Assembly: GCF_913778665.1 (NCBI RefSeq)
Contig: NZ_CAJYVQ010000012.1
Span: 124,001-188,000 of the forward strand
Length of the DNA stretch: 64,000 nucleotides
Direction of reading: 5' to 3'
From: an uncultured Stenotrophomonas sp.
Lineage (GTDB): Bacteria; Pseudomonadota; Gammaproteobacteria; Xanthomonadales; Xanthomonadaceae
This document shows, one piece after another, positions 26,623-35,240 of this stretch (its first letter is position 1; the number at the start of each line of letters is the position of its first letter). The notes under the pieces were generated by a model. The model made no database searches. It was not told where the DNA came from and saw only the letters and a list, made by a program, of their open reading frames with translations. Made by a program: the position numbers and the translations under genes.

Positions 26623-27410
26623 ACCATGGACAGGCCCTGATCGATCACAACCGTGCTGCCTGGGACCGCCAGGCCAGCGAAGTGCGCGAGTGGTCGCGCC
26701 CGGTGGATGGCGCAACGATTGCCGCCGCACGCGAGGGCCGCTGGCAGGTGCATCTGACCCCGCGCCCGTTGCCGCTGGACTGGCTCGGCGATGTGCGCGG
26801 CCGCCGCATCCTGTGCCTGGCCTCTGGTGGCGGCCAGCAGGCGCCGGTGCTGGCCGCGGCCGGGGCCGACGTCACCGTGTTCGATCTGTCCGATGGGCAG
26901 CTCGAACAGGACCGGCAGGTGGCGGCGCGTGATGGCCTGCAGCTGCGTACCGTGCAGGGCGACATGCGCGATCTGCACGCCTTCGCCAACGACAGTTTCG
27001 ATGTGGTGTTCCAGCCGATCTCGAACCTGTATGTGCCCGACGTGCGCCCGGTGTGGAGCGAGTGCCATCGCGTGCTCACCCGCGACGGCATGCTGATGGC
27101 CAGCTTCTACAACCCGGTGCTGTTCGTCGGCGCCCGCGATCCGCAGCTGGATGCGCAGGGTCTGATCCGGCCGCAGTACGCCATTCCGTATTCCGACCTG
27201 GAAGACCTGTCGCCGGCCGAACGTGAGGCCAAGCTGGCCCGTGGCGATGCGTTGACCTTCGGCCACAGCCTGACCGAACTGATCAGCGGCCAGCTCGATG
27301 CCGGCTTCGTCATCGATCGCTTCATGGAAGACTGGCAACCGCAGCCGCGCTTCCTGATCGACCGCTTTCTGCCGACCTTCCTGGCCACCCGCGCGCGCCG
27401 GATCGGCTGA
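26619..27410 (+). CDS. Class I SAM-dependent methyltransferase
   Basis: 263-residue methyltransferase. N-terminal helix with MNHGQALIDHNRAAWDRQA, then the SAM motif RRILCLASGGGQQAPVLAA near 62 and the acidic loop VTVFDLSDGQLEQD near 88; VFQPISNLYVPDVRPVW near 136 contains motif IV. Start overlaps the LysR stop. Substrate unknown (small molecule most likely). Confidence 0.82.
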   Translation: MNHGQALIDHNRAAWDRQASEVREWSRPVDGATIAAAREGRWQVHLTPRPLPLDWLGDVRGRRILCLASGGGQQAPVLAAAGADVTVFDLSDGQLEQDRQVAARDGLQLRTVQGDMRDLHAFANDSFDVVFQPISNLYVPDVRPVWSECHRVLTRDGMLMASFYNPVLFVGARDPQLDAQGLIRPQYAIPYSDLEDLSPAEREAKLARGDALTFGHSLTELISGQLDAGFVIDRFMEDWQPQPRFLIDRFLPTFLATRARRIG

Positions 27411-27476
27411 GGCGGATCCGGCGAAAAAGATGGGCGGCGTACAATGGACGGTCCCACGTCGTAGAGGTGCCGTCCC

Positions 27477-28145
27477 TTGTCGTATCCCTATCCGCTGGTC
27501 GTGTTCGATCTTGATGGCACGCTGGTCGACAGCGCTGCCGATATTGCCGAAGCACTGAACCGCACACTGGAAGACATCGGCATGGCACGCGTGCCGGAGG
27601 CCACCGTGCTGGGCTGGATCGGCGACGGTGTGCGGCGGCTGGTCGAGCAGGCCGTGCACGCTGCCGGTCGCGAGGTCGATCTGGCCGAGGTGATGCCGGT
27701 GTTCATGGTGCACTACCGTGAGTGCCTGCTGCGCAGCCCGCGCCTGTTCGATGGCGTGGCCGAAGCGCTGGCGCAGCTGCGCGCACGCGCTGTGCCGCTG
27801 GCCATCTGCACCAACAAGCCCGAAGCCCTGGTGTCGCCGCTGCTGCAGCACCTGGGCATCGGTGATGCGTTCGCGCTGGTGCTGGGCGGTGATTCGCTGC
27901 CGCAGCGCAAGCCCAGCGGCGAACCACTGCGGCACATCGCCGCTCACTTCGGGCTGCCGGTGGACGCCTGCCTGATGGTCGGTGATTCGTTGACCGACTA
28001 CCGCGCCGCCGAAGATGCCGGCATGCCGATCGCGCTGGTGCGCTACGGCTATCCGCGCGGCCTGGACCTGGCCACCGCGCATGCGGTGGCGGTGATCGAC
28101 GACCTGCGCGAACTGCCGGGGTTGGCCGCCGGCATTCCGGTGTAG
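27477..28145 (+). CDS. gph: Phosphoglycolate phosphatase
   Basis: 222-residue HAD hydrolase with VFDLDGTLVDSAADIAEALN (residues 9-28), AICTNKPEAL near 104 and MVGDSLTDYRAAEDAGMP near 164, the full set for phosphoglycolate phosphatase. It removes phosphate from 2-phosphoglycolate made during DNA repair. The start is TTG 27477, after GTAGAGGTG; no ATG is near in frame and the family N-terminus is intact. The gene stops in a GTAG palindrome. Confidence 0.88.
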   Translation: MSYPYPLVVFDLDGTLVDSAADIAEALNRTLEDIGMARVPEATVLGWIGDGVRRLVEQAVHAAGREVDLAEVMPVFMVHYRECLLRSPRLFDGVAEALAQLRARAVPLAICTNKPEALVSPLLQHLGIGDAFALVLGGDSLPQRKPSGEPLRHIAAHFGLPVDACLMVGDSLTDYRAAEDAGMPIALVRYGYPRGLDLATAHAVAVIDDLRELPGLAAGIPV

Positions 28146-28146
28146 C

Positions 28147-28170
28147 GGTAGATCGACGCCATGCGTCGAT
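28147..28170. repeat. SMAG/REP-like palindrome
   Basis: GTAGATCGACGCCATGCGTC (28148-28167) and the rest of its stem, three bases after the gph stop. Confidence 0.75.
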
Positions 28171-28177
28171 GGAAAGA

Positions 28178-28202
28178 GCGCCGGGATTGCCCGGCGCGTT
28201 TC
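28178..28202. terminator. Bidirectional hairpin terminator between gph and btuB
   Basis: An 8-bp GC stem (GCGCCGGG / CCCGGCGC, 28178-28197) with ATTG loop. GTTTCCT follows on the plus strand and CTCTTTCC on the minus strand. It sits between the convergent gph and btuB genes and can serve both. Confidence 0.65.
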
Positions 28203-28203
28203 C

Positions 28204-30045
28204 TCATTTCGGCTGGTAACGCACGCTCAGCTGGTACTCGCGGCCGGGCTGGTTGAACCACGCCACGGTCTCGTAGCGGCGGTCGAACACGTTGGCGGCA
28301 CGCGCCAGCAGCGACCACGCCGGCGTCAGCGCGTACTCGGCGCGCAGATCCAGCGTGCCGTAGCCGCCGACCTTCACCGCGTTGGCGGCATCGTCGTAGC
28401 GCTTGCCCGCACCCTGCACGGTCAGCCCGGCGCGGAAATCACCAAAGCGACGGTCGATGTCCATCCGCGCGGTCTGCTGTGCACGGCGAGGCAGCCAGTT
28501 GTCGAACTGGGTGCTGCCGTGGGTACGGTTGCGCGGGTCGGTGTAGCTCAGCTGCGCATTGATGTCGAAGCCGGACAGCAGCGCGCCACCGGTCAGTTCA
28601 GCACCACGGATGCGCGCCTTCTCCACCTGCTGCATCCTGAAGGTTGCCGCATCGTAGGTGATCAGGTCATCGATGCGGGTCTCGTATACATCCAGGCCCC
28701 AGTGCCAGCCCTGGCCCTGCTGCGAAACGCCCAGGTTGGCACTCTTGGACTTCTCCGGCTTCAACGTCGGCACGCCGCTCCACGGGTCGTACAGATCGCT
28801 GAAGGTCGGCGCCTTGAACGCGGTGCCGTAGCTGGCGTTGATGCGCAGGCCGTGATCCAGCTCCATCGCCCAGCCGACGCTGCCGGTGGCGTGGTTGCCG
28901 AACTGCTGGTTGTCGTCGTTGCGCGCGCTGGCCTGCAGCTGGTGGCGGCCGAAGCGGCCCTGGTACTGCACGAACACGCCGGTGTTGCGGCGACTGTCGA
29001 CCACGTAGCCGGCGCTGCTGCCGTCCAGGTTGTCTTCGCTCCAGTCCACGCCGACGCTCAGCAGCTGGCCCTCGGCCACGCCGAAATCACCCTGCAGCGA
29101 GGCGCTGTTGCGGTGCGTCTGCGCGCTGCCGCGGGCACCGAAGTCGCCGAAGTTGTCCGACTCGTTGTCGCTGCGGCCGACGTTGGCGGTGACGGCCACG
29201 CGCTCCGAAGGCGTGTAGCGCACCTTGCCGGCCAGCACCTGCTGGCGGGTTTCCGAATAGTTGTAGTAACCGTCGTAGTGATTCTTGCCGTCGGCGCGCA
29301 GGGCGCTGCCTTCCACATTCCACTGGTCGTTGAAGGTGTAGCCACCACGCAGGCTCTTGGACAGGTTGCGGTAACCGTCGCGGTCAGGCTCATCGGCGAA
29401 GCAGCCGGTAAACAGCGTGGCCGAGCCACGGCAGGCATCGATGCCATCGGAATGCTGGTAGGCGATGTCGGCGCCGAACCAGCCGCGCTCGGTGCCGCCA
29501 CCGATGCCACCGCTGGCTTCGCGCAGGCCATTGCTGCCGCCACCGAGCTGGAAGTGCGGGGCGAAATCGCCCTGGTTGCGGCGGGTGAAGATCTGGATCA
29601 CGCCACCGATGGCGTCGGCACCGTACAGGCTCGACTGCGGACCGCGCACGATTTCCACGCGCTCGATCTGTGCCAGCGGCAGGTCCTGGTACATGGCCAG
29701 GCCGAGGTCGGCGCTGTTGATGCGCACGCCGTCGACCAGCACCACCGTGTGGCCCGAATTGGTGCCGCGCAGGAACAGTGAGCTCTGCTTGCCGAGGCCG
29801 CCGGCATTGGTCAGGTTGATGCCGGCGCGGCCGCGCAGCAGCTCCTGCAGCGAGGTGGCTTGGCTGGCTTCGATCTGCGCACGGTCGATCACCTGCGCCG
29901 GCGCGATGCTGTCCTGCAGGGCGATCGGGGTGCGGGTGGCGGTGACCAGGATCTGGTCGAGCGCGGTGGTGTCTTCGTTGGCCTGCGCCAGCGCGGGCAG
30001 GGCGGCCAGCACGGCCAGGGACAGCATTCGGGACTGCAGCTTCAT
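28204..30045 (-). CDS. btuB: TonB-dependent vitamin B12 receptor BtuB
   Basis: 613-residue outer-membrane gated porin for cobalamin. Signal peptide residues 1-22 (MKLQSRMLSLAVLAALPALAQA), TonB box region DQILVTATRTP near 30, plug domain to about 150 (RGPQSSLYGADAIGGVIQIF), then a 22-strand barrel ending in the C-terminal aromatic signature SVRYQPK. The start at 30045 has GGAG 10 bases upstream. Expression should be under the cobalamin riboswitch found 125 bases upstream. Confidence 0.93.
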   Translation of the reverse strand: MKLQSRMLSLAVLAALPALAQANEDTTALDQILVTATRTPIALQDSIAPAQVIDRAQIEASQATSLQELLRGRAGINLTNAGGLGKQSSLFLRGTNSGHTVVLVDGVRINSADLGLAMYQDLPLAQIERVEIVRGPQSSLYGADAIGGVIQIFTRRNQGDFAPHFQLGGGSNGLREASGGIGGGTERGWFGADIAYQHSDGIDACRGSATLFTGCFADEPDRDGYRNLSKSLRGGYTFNDQWNVEGSALRADGKNHYDGYYNYSETRQQVLAGKVRYTPSERVAVTANVGRSDNESDNFGDFGARGSAQTHRNSASLQGDFGVAEGQLLSVGVDWSEDNLDGSSAGYVVDSRRNTGVFVQYQGRFGRHQLQASARNDDNQQFGNHATGSVGWAMELDHGLRINASYGTAFKAPTFSDLYDPWSGVPTLKPEKSKSANLGVSQQGQGWHWGLDVYETRIDDLITYDAATFRMQQVEKARIRGAELTGGALLSGFDINAQLSYTDPRNRTHGSTQFDNWLPRRAQQTARMDIDRRFGDFRAGLTVQGAGKRYDDAANAVKVGGYGTLDLRAEYALTPAWSLLARAANVFDRRYETVAWFNQPGREYQLSVRYQPK

Positions 30046-30169
30046 CGGGGGACTCCAGGTGCCACGCACGCCCGCGCAGCGAAGGGGAGGAGTCGCGAAA
30101 GCAGGCAGCGCCGATGCCGCAGCACAGGCCACGGGCAGCCAGCGCCATGCCCACCGCATCGCGACCTGA

Positions 30170-30352
30170 GGCTTCCGGGCCGGTCTCCGGGCTTGCCGCC
30201 GGGTGGCGCGAGGCCACCGTCCAGGCGCCTTCCCATGCGCGCGGCACAGTGGCGGTATTGCCTGGAACTGACGTGCTTACCGTTGCGGGGGCAGCGCCGG
30301 CCTGGCGTGGAATCACGCGTCACCGGCTTCCCGTTTCAACCTGCCGGCCACG
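30170..30352 (-). promoter_or_regulatory. Cobalamin riboswitch
   Basis: On the minus strand, in order: GGGAAGCCGGTG, then a GATTCC-type turn, GCTGCCCCCGCAACGGTAAGC (30275-30295 in part), GCCACTG, GGGAAGGCGCC and the B12 box CAAGCCCGGAGACCGGCC (30177-30195). These are the conserved blocks of the adenosylcobalamin riboswitch in the right order and spacing. It controls btuB (start 30045): B12 is expected to turn the receptor off. Confidence 0.93.
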
Positions 30353-30476
30353 GCCGCAGGTCACCTGGAAGTGCGCGCAGTCTACGGCATCGCAGGCAGT
30401 CCCGTTGCGCCACGACTGCTCGCCTGCCTCGACCGTGCCTTTAGAATGGTTGTTCGATCCCGTGGTGCCGTTGCCG

Positions 30477-30530
30477 ATGTCCGCCCGTTTTCCGCTGTAC
30501 CTGTGTCGCCCGTCCGGGACGCACGCATGA
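30477..30530 (+). CDS. Possible 17-residue leader ORF before cobC-like gene
   Basis: ATG at 30477 opens a 17-residue frame (MSARFPLYLCRPSGTHA) whose TGA overlaps the ATG of the next gene as ATGA. Such an overlap would couple translation. No ribosome site is convincing, so it may be chance. Confidence 0.25.
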   Translation: MSARFPLYLCRPSGTHA

Positions 30531-31105
30531 TCCTCGACCTGGTCCGCCATGCCGGCAATGGCCGTGATGAATACCTTGATGGCCGCAGCGACCCACCGCA
30601 GCTGGCCGGCCTGCCGCAGGAACTGATTGAGGCCTATGCCGCGCAGCCCTGGGAACGGGTGATCAGTTCGCCGCGATTGCGCGCACTGCACACCGCCATG
30701 GCGCTGGCCACGCCGCGCGGGCTGGATGTGGAAGCGGATGAGGAATGGGAAGAGCTGGATTTCGGCGATTGGGATGGGCAGTCGCTGTTCGACCTGCCGG
30801 AGGATGCACTGGCGGCCTTCCACGCCGATCCGCATGCATTCCCGCCGCCCAACGGCGAGAGCTGGGGGCATTTCGAGCGGCGCATCGCGCGCGCACTGGA
30901 TCGACTGCTTGACGACGATGACCCGGTGCCGACGCTGGTGGTCAGCCACGGTGGCCCGCTGCGCATGGTGCTGTCGCAGGTCTGCGGCCTGCCGATGTCG
31001 CTGTGCTGGGCGCTGCGCATCGACCACGGCACGCGCCTGCGGGTCTGGCTGGAGCGCGGTGAGGCCGGGCTGGTGGGGGAGCTGCTGGAGCTGCAGCAGC
31101 CGTAA
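30527..31105 (+). CDS. Histidine phosphatase, alpha-ribazole phosphatase (CobC) type
   Basis: 192-residue member of the histidine phosphatase (phosphoglycerate mutase) superfamily. Motif LVRHAGNGRDEYLDGR (residues 5-20) holds the catalytic RH; VVSHGGPLRM near 146 is the second His. The RHA in place of RHG is tolerated in this family. It sits head-to-head with the B12-riboswitched btuB, which supports alpha-ribazole phosphatase in cobalamin salvage, though a general phosphatase is possible. Start ATG 30527. Confidence 0.75.
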   Translation: MILDLVRHAGNGRDEYLDGRSDPPQLAGLPQELIEAYAAQPWERVISSPRLRALHTAMALATPRGLDVEADEEWEELDFGDWDGQSLFDLPEDALAAFHADPHAFPPPNGESWGHFERRIARALDRLLDDDDPVPTLVVSHGGPLRMVLSQVCGLPMSLCWALRIDHGTRLRVWLERGEAGLVGELLELQQP

Positions 31106-31111
31106 CCCATC

Positions 31112-31138
31112 GGTAGTGCCGGCCGCTGGCCGGCATCC
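31112..31138. repeat. SMAG/REP-like palindrome
   Basis: GTAGTGCCGGCCGCTGGCC (31113-31131) with complementing CGGCAT tail, between the convergent cobC-like and tfoX genes. Confidence 0.8.
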
Positions 31139-31155
31139 CCACAAACGTGGAGGCC

Positions 31156-31518
31156 TCAATCCTCGTCGGTGCCGTCGGTCGCGCTGTCCTCAGCGTCATC
31201 GTCGGCATCGAAGCGCTGCTCATGCACCGGGCCCGAGGCCGGGCCGGCGGCCTTCAGCGGGTGCGCGGCGATGCGTGCTTCGTAGTCCTGCACCAGCACT
31301 TCGCGCTGCGGCTCGCTCAGCTCCTGCCAGTGGCAGTCGAGCAGTGCCCCTTCCAGCGAGTACAGCAGGTTCAGGCTGGGCTTGAAGCCGGCGCGCTTGA
31401 CCTTGACGAAGGCACCGACCGCACCGATCGCGACCAGGTCCTCGCGGCTGCGCAGGCCGACCTGGCGCAGCCACGCTGCACTTTTCGGGCCGATGTTGCG
31501 CAGCTTCGGTGCGCTCAT
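31156..31518 (-). CDS. TfoX/Sxy C-terminal domain protein
   Basis: 120 residues: TfoX C-terminal domain over residues 1-85 (LRNIGPKSAAWLRQVGLRSR, a helix-hairpin-helix-like region) and an acidic tail. The N-terminal TfoX domain of full-length competence regulators is missing. Such single-domain forms are common; DNA- or RNA-binding accessory function is likely but unproven. Start overlaps the msrC stop by ATGA, so both are translated together. Confidence 0.82.
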   Translation of the reverse strand: MSAPKLRNIGPKSAAWLRQVGLRSREDLVAIGAVGAFVKVKRAGFKPSLNLLYSLEGALLDCHWQELSEPQREVLVQDYEARIAAHPLKAAGPASGPVHEQRFDADDDAEDSATDGTDED

Positions 31519-31997
31519 CCCAGCGCCTCGACGAACACGCGGGCGATGGCTTCCAGCGCGGCCTGGTCGTCAGCATCGAAGCGACCGACCTTCGGGCTGT
31601 CGATGTCGAACACGCCGATCAGTTCATCGCCGCGCAGCAGTGGCACCACCAGTTCCGAGCGCGAAGCCGAATCGCAGGCGATATGGCCGGGGAAGGCGTC
31701 GACGTCCTCCACGCGCTGGGTCACGCGCTGGCTGGCAGCGGCACCGCACACGCCCTTGTCCAGCGGAATACGCACGCAGGCCGGCAGGCCCTGGAAGGGG
31801 CCGACCACCAGCTCCTTGCCGTCGTACAGGTAGAAGCCAACCCAGTTCAGGTCGGGCAGGGCGTGGTAGACCAGCGCAGAGAGGTTGGCCGCGTTGGCGA
31901 TGCGGTCGGACTCGCCGTAGACCAGGCCTCGGGCCTGTTCCAGCAGCTGGGCGTATTGTTCCGGCTTGCTGCCGGTAAGCGAGGCATTGGCGAACAT
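31515..31997 (-). CDS. msrC: Free methionine-(R)-sulfoxide reductase (GAF fold)
   Basis: 160-residue GAF-domain enzyme reducing free L-methionine-R-sulfoxide in the cytoplasm. The catalytic cysteines are in LPACVRIPLDKGVCGAAAS near 85-95 and GHIACDSASRSEL near 117, as in E. coli fRMsr. Start MFANASLTG 31997. It is upstream of and coupled to the TfoX-C gene. It is one of four methionine-sulfoxide reductases in the window, with two MsrB and one MsrA. Confidence 0.92.
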   Translation of the reverse strand: MFANASLTGSKPEQYAQLLEQARGLVYGESDRIANAANLSALVYHALPDLNWVGFYLYDGKELVVGPFQGLPACVRIPLDKGVCGAAASQRVTQRVEDVDAFPGHIACDSASRSELVVPLLRGDELIGVFDIDSPKVGRFDADDQAALEAIARVFVEALG

Positions 31998-32065
31998 GCA
32001 CGCAGTCTAGCAAGCGCGCCCGGCCGGCGATAATGCACACACTGTTGCCCTGCTGGAGCCCTTCG

Positions 32066-32749
32066 ATGCCGTTGCCCACCCCGCTGCCGCCCGCCCTGTT
32101 CGTGACCGGCACCGATACCGAGATCGGCAAGACCGCGGCCAGCACGGCGCTGCTGCATGCGCTGCGCCGGCGCGGCCTGCGCGCGGTCGGCATGAAGCCG
32201 GTGGCCAGCGGCAGTGAAGACCTGGGGCAGGGCCTGCGCAACGAGGACGCGCTGGCGCTGCAGGCGGCCAGCTGGCCGGTGCCGGACTACGCGGACCTGA
32301 ACCCGTATGCGCTGCGGCAGCCGCTGGCGCCGGAGCTGGCGGCGGCCGAGGACGGCGTGCAGGTGGAGCTGGCGCCGATCGTCGCCGCGTTCGAGCGCCT
32401 GCGTGCGCAGGCTGACATCGTGGTCGTGGAGGGTGTGGGCGGCTGGCTGGCGCCGGTCTCGGCCTCGCTGGATCAGCTCGATCTGGTACGTGCGTTGCAG
32501 CTGCCTGTGCTGCTGGTAGTGGGCATGCGGCTGGGCTGCGTCAACCACGCGCGGTTGACCGCGCAGTCGCTGCAGGCCAGCGGCGTGGAATGCCTGGGCT
32601 GGATCGGCAACCACATCGACCCGGCCATGCAGCGCCAGGATGAAAACTTCGCCACGCTGCGGCAGCGTCTGCTGATGCCGTGCTGGGGGCGTTTGCCGTA
32701 CCTGCCGGGTGCGGATGGCCCGATCCTGAGCACGCACCTGAGCGATTGA
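32066..32749 (+). CDS. bioD: Dethiobiotin synthetase
   Basis: 227-residue ATP-dependent enzyme that closes the ureido ring of dethiobiotin, next-to-last step of biotin synthesis. P-loop FVTGTDTEIGKTAAS (residues 12-26), MKPVASG near 45, and VVVEGVGGWLAPVS near 121 (the GVGG motif) are intact. ATG 32066 has CTGGAG upstream; an earlier in-frame ATG adds 11 unlikely residues. It stands alone, away from other bio genes. Confidence 0.94.
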   Translation: MPLPTPLPPALFVTGTDTEIGKTAASTALLHALRRRGLRAVGMKPVASGSEDLGQGLRNEDALALQAASWPVPDYADLNPYALRQPLAPELAAAEDGVQVELAPIVAAFERLRAQADIVVVEGVGGWLAPVSASLDQLDLVRALQLPVLLVVGMRLGCVNHARLTAQSLQASGVECLGWIGNHIDPAMQRQDENFATLRQRLLMPCWGRLPYLPGADGPILSTHLSD

Positions 32750-32765
32750 CCTGGCGTCTGCAGAA

Positions 32766-32830
32766 CCGGGCCCATGCTCGGCTCAGCGGGGACCGTCAGG
32801 GCAGGGCAGCCAAGCGTTGGCTCGGCTCTA
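32766..32830. repeat. REP-like palindrome pair
   Basis: GGGCCCATGCTCGGCTC (32769-32785) and AGCCAAGCGTTGGCTCGGCT with GTAG-like end on the minus strand (32809-32830). They span the gap between convergent bioD and the MocR gene and donate its TAG stop. Confidence 0.6.
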
Positions 32831-34279
32831 TAGAAGCTGGCGCGCCGCCAGCTCCCGTGCGAGCGCGCCCAACCGCTCCACCGCGCCAACGAAGCGCGCA
32901 TCCAGGGTCTGGCAGCACGACAGCCGCAGGCAATGCCGGTAGCGTGCGCCGCGCGAATACACCTGGCCGGGCATGAACACGATGTCCTCGCTCAATGCAT
33001 GCTCGAACAGTTCGCGCGTATCGATGCCCGGCAGTTCCAGCCACAGCAGGAAGCCGCCCTGCGGTTCAGTGGCGCGGGTGCCGACCGGGAAGTGTTCGGC
33101 TACCAGCTGGCGCAGCCGCCCCACCTGTTCGCGGTACAGGCGACGCATGCGATGCAGGTGGTGCTCGTAGCTGCCCGCTTCCAGATAGGCCGCCACCGCG
33201 TCACCCAGCAGCTGCGGCTCGCCTCCGGTGGACTGGAACTTCAGCAGTGCGATGCGCTCGGCGAAGCGGCCGCCATCCAGCCAGCCGATGCGGTAATCCG
33301 GCGCCAGCGTCTTGGAGAAGCCACCGACCACCATCACCCAGCCGTTGCGATCAAACGCCTTCAGCAAGGGCGCCGGCGGCTCGCAGAACTGCAGTTCTGC
33401 GTACACCGCGTCCTCGATCAACGGCAGCTGGCGCGTGTTGACCAGCTCGGCCAGGCGCTGCTTGGCCTCCATCGGCATGGTGCAGCCCAGTGGGTTGTGC
33501 ACGGTCGGCATCACCACCAGCGCCGCCAACGGCGTGTGGTCCAGCAAGGCCTCCAGCGCGTCGACGTCCAGGCCGTGCTGCGGGTGGGTGGGCAGTTCGA
33601 TCGCCTGCAGGCCGAGGGTGGCCAGCAACGGGTACAGGTTGAAGTAGGACGGTGCCTCGATGCCGACCGCGTCGCCGGGCTGGGTGACGGCGCGCAGCGC
33701 CAGTTGCAGCGCTTCCATCGCGCCGTGGGTCAGCAGCAGGCGTTCGGCGTGCGTATGCAGGCCCATGCGCGGGCCGCGGCGTACGATCTGCGCCAGCAGC
33801 CGGGGCGAGCCGTTCGGCCGCGCATAGGTCTCCACCGTCTGCTGGCCGTGACGCAGTACCTGCGCGGTGTGCTTGGCCAGCTGTGCACCGGGGTAGAACT
33901 GGCGGCCACGCGGTCCGGCAAAGGCCAGATCGATCACACCGGGGCGACGCTGCGCTTCCAGTACGCGGGCCATCAACACCTGCTGCAGCGGCGCGGTGGG
34001 CGCTGAGGGAACATCGCGGAGCGAACGTTCCGGCGCCGATAGTCGCGGCGCCACCTCGAAGCCGGCCTTGGGCCGTGGAATCACCAGGCCGGCGTCTTCC
34101 AGCTGGCGATAGGCGGCGATCACCGTGTTCAAGCTGAGCCGTCGCTGCAGCGCCATCTGCCGCAGCGACGGCAGGCGGCTGCCGACTGGCAACCGGCCGC
34201 CGTGGATGGCCTCGGCCAGTTCATCGGACAGCCGCTGGTAGCGGGGAGGGATCATCGCGTTCTGGCCATCTGTATCCAT
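32828..34279 (-). CDS. MocR/GntR-type regulator with aminotransferase domain
   Basis: 483-residue MocR-type regulator. N-terminal GntR winged HTH (residues 8-75, YQRLSDELAEAIHGGRLPVGS) is joined to a fold-type I aminotransferase domain of about 370 residues. PLP-lysine region GGFSKTLAPDYRIGWL near 320 keeps the lysine. Such proteins sense PLP or PLP adducts and control genes for vitamin B6, GABA or taurine use. Start at 34279 (MDTDGQ) with GGGA upstream; ATGs at 34294 and 34330 are alternatives. No divergent partner gene lies next to it, which is unusual for MocR proteins. Confidence 0.85.
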   Translation of the reverse strand: MDTDGQNAMIPPRYQRLSDELAEAIHGGRLPVGSRLPSLRQMALQRRLSLNTVIAAYRQLEDAGLVIPRPKAGFEVAPRLSAPERSLRDVPSAPTAPLQQVLMARVLEAQRRPGVIDLAFAGPRGRQFYPGAQLAKHTAQVLRHGQQTVETYARPNGSPRLLAQIVRRGPRMGLHTHAERLLLTHGAMEALQLALRAVTQPGDAVGIEAPSYFNLYPLLATLGLQAIELPTHPQHGLDVDALEALLDHTPLAALVVMPTVHNPLGCTMPMEAKQRLAELVNTRQLPLIEDAVYAELQFCEPPAPLLKAFDRNGWVMVVGGFSKTLAPDYRIGWLDGGRFAERIALLKFQSTGGEPQLLGDAVAAYLEAGSYEHHLHRMRRLYREQVGRLRQLVAEHFPVGTRATEPQGGFLLWLELPGIDTRELFEHALSEDIVFMPGQVYSRGARYRHCLRLSCCQTLDARFVGAVERLGALARELAARQLL

Positions 34280-34378
34280 CGAATATCCCGCCATCTGGAG
34301 CTGTACCCATGATGATGGCGAGGCTAGCATGTCGTTGTCGGACGCGCCTGATCGGTGTGCGGACGATACTGTCCCAGC

Positions 34379-34408
34379 GCACGGCCGGATGGCCGTGCGT
34401 CTTTTTTT
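34379..34408 (+). terminator. Intrinsic terminator with no obvious gene
   Basis: Stem GCACGGCC/GGCCGTGC (34379-34398) with GGAT loop, then GTCTTTTTTT. It is a strong plus-strand terminator. The nearest plus-strand gene upstream is bioD, 1.6 kb away across the opposite-strand MocR gene. Either it ends a short unrecognised RNA starting near the MocR promoter, or it blocks antisense reading. Confidence 0.7.
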
Positions 34409-34412
34409 GTGT

Positions 34413-34478
34413 GTAGAGCCGAGCCCGCGTTCGGCTGCTTTCCCTGCCAACGGCAGCCGAGCGTGGGCTCGGCTCTAC
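34413..34478. repeat. SMAG/REP-like inverted dimer
   Basis: GTAGAGCCGAGCCCGCGTTC (34413-34432) and its mirror ending GGGCTCGGCTCTAC (34465-34478). A clean head-to-head pair between a terminator and msrA. Confidence 0.8.
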
Positions 34479-34488
34479 ATAAGCACTG

Positions 34489-35226
<738 letters not shown>

Positions 35227-35240
35227 CATGTCCTCCCGGT

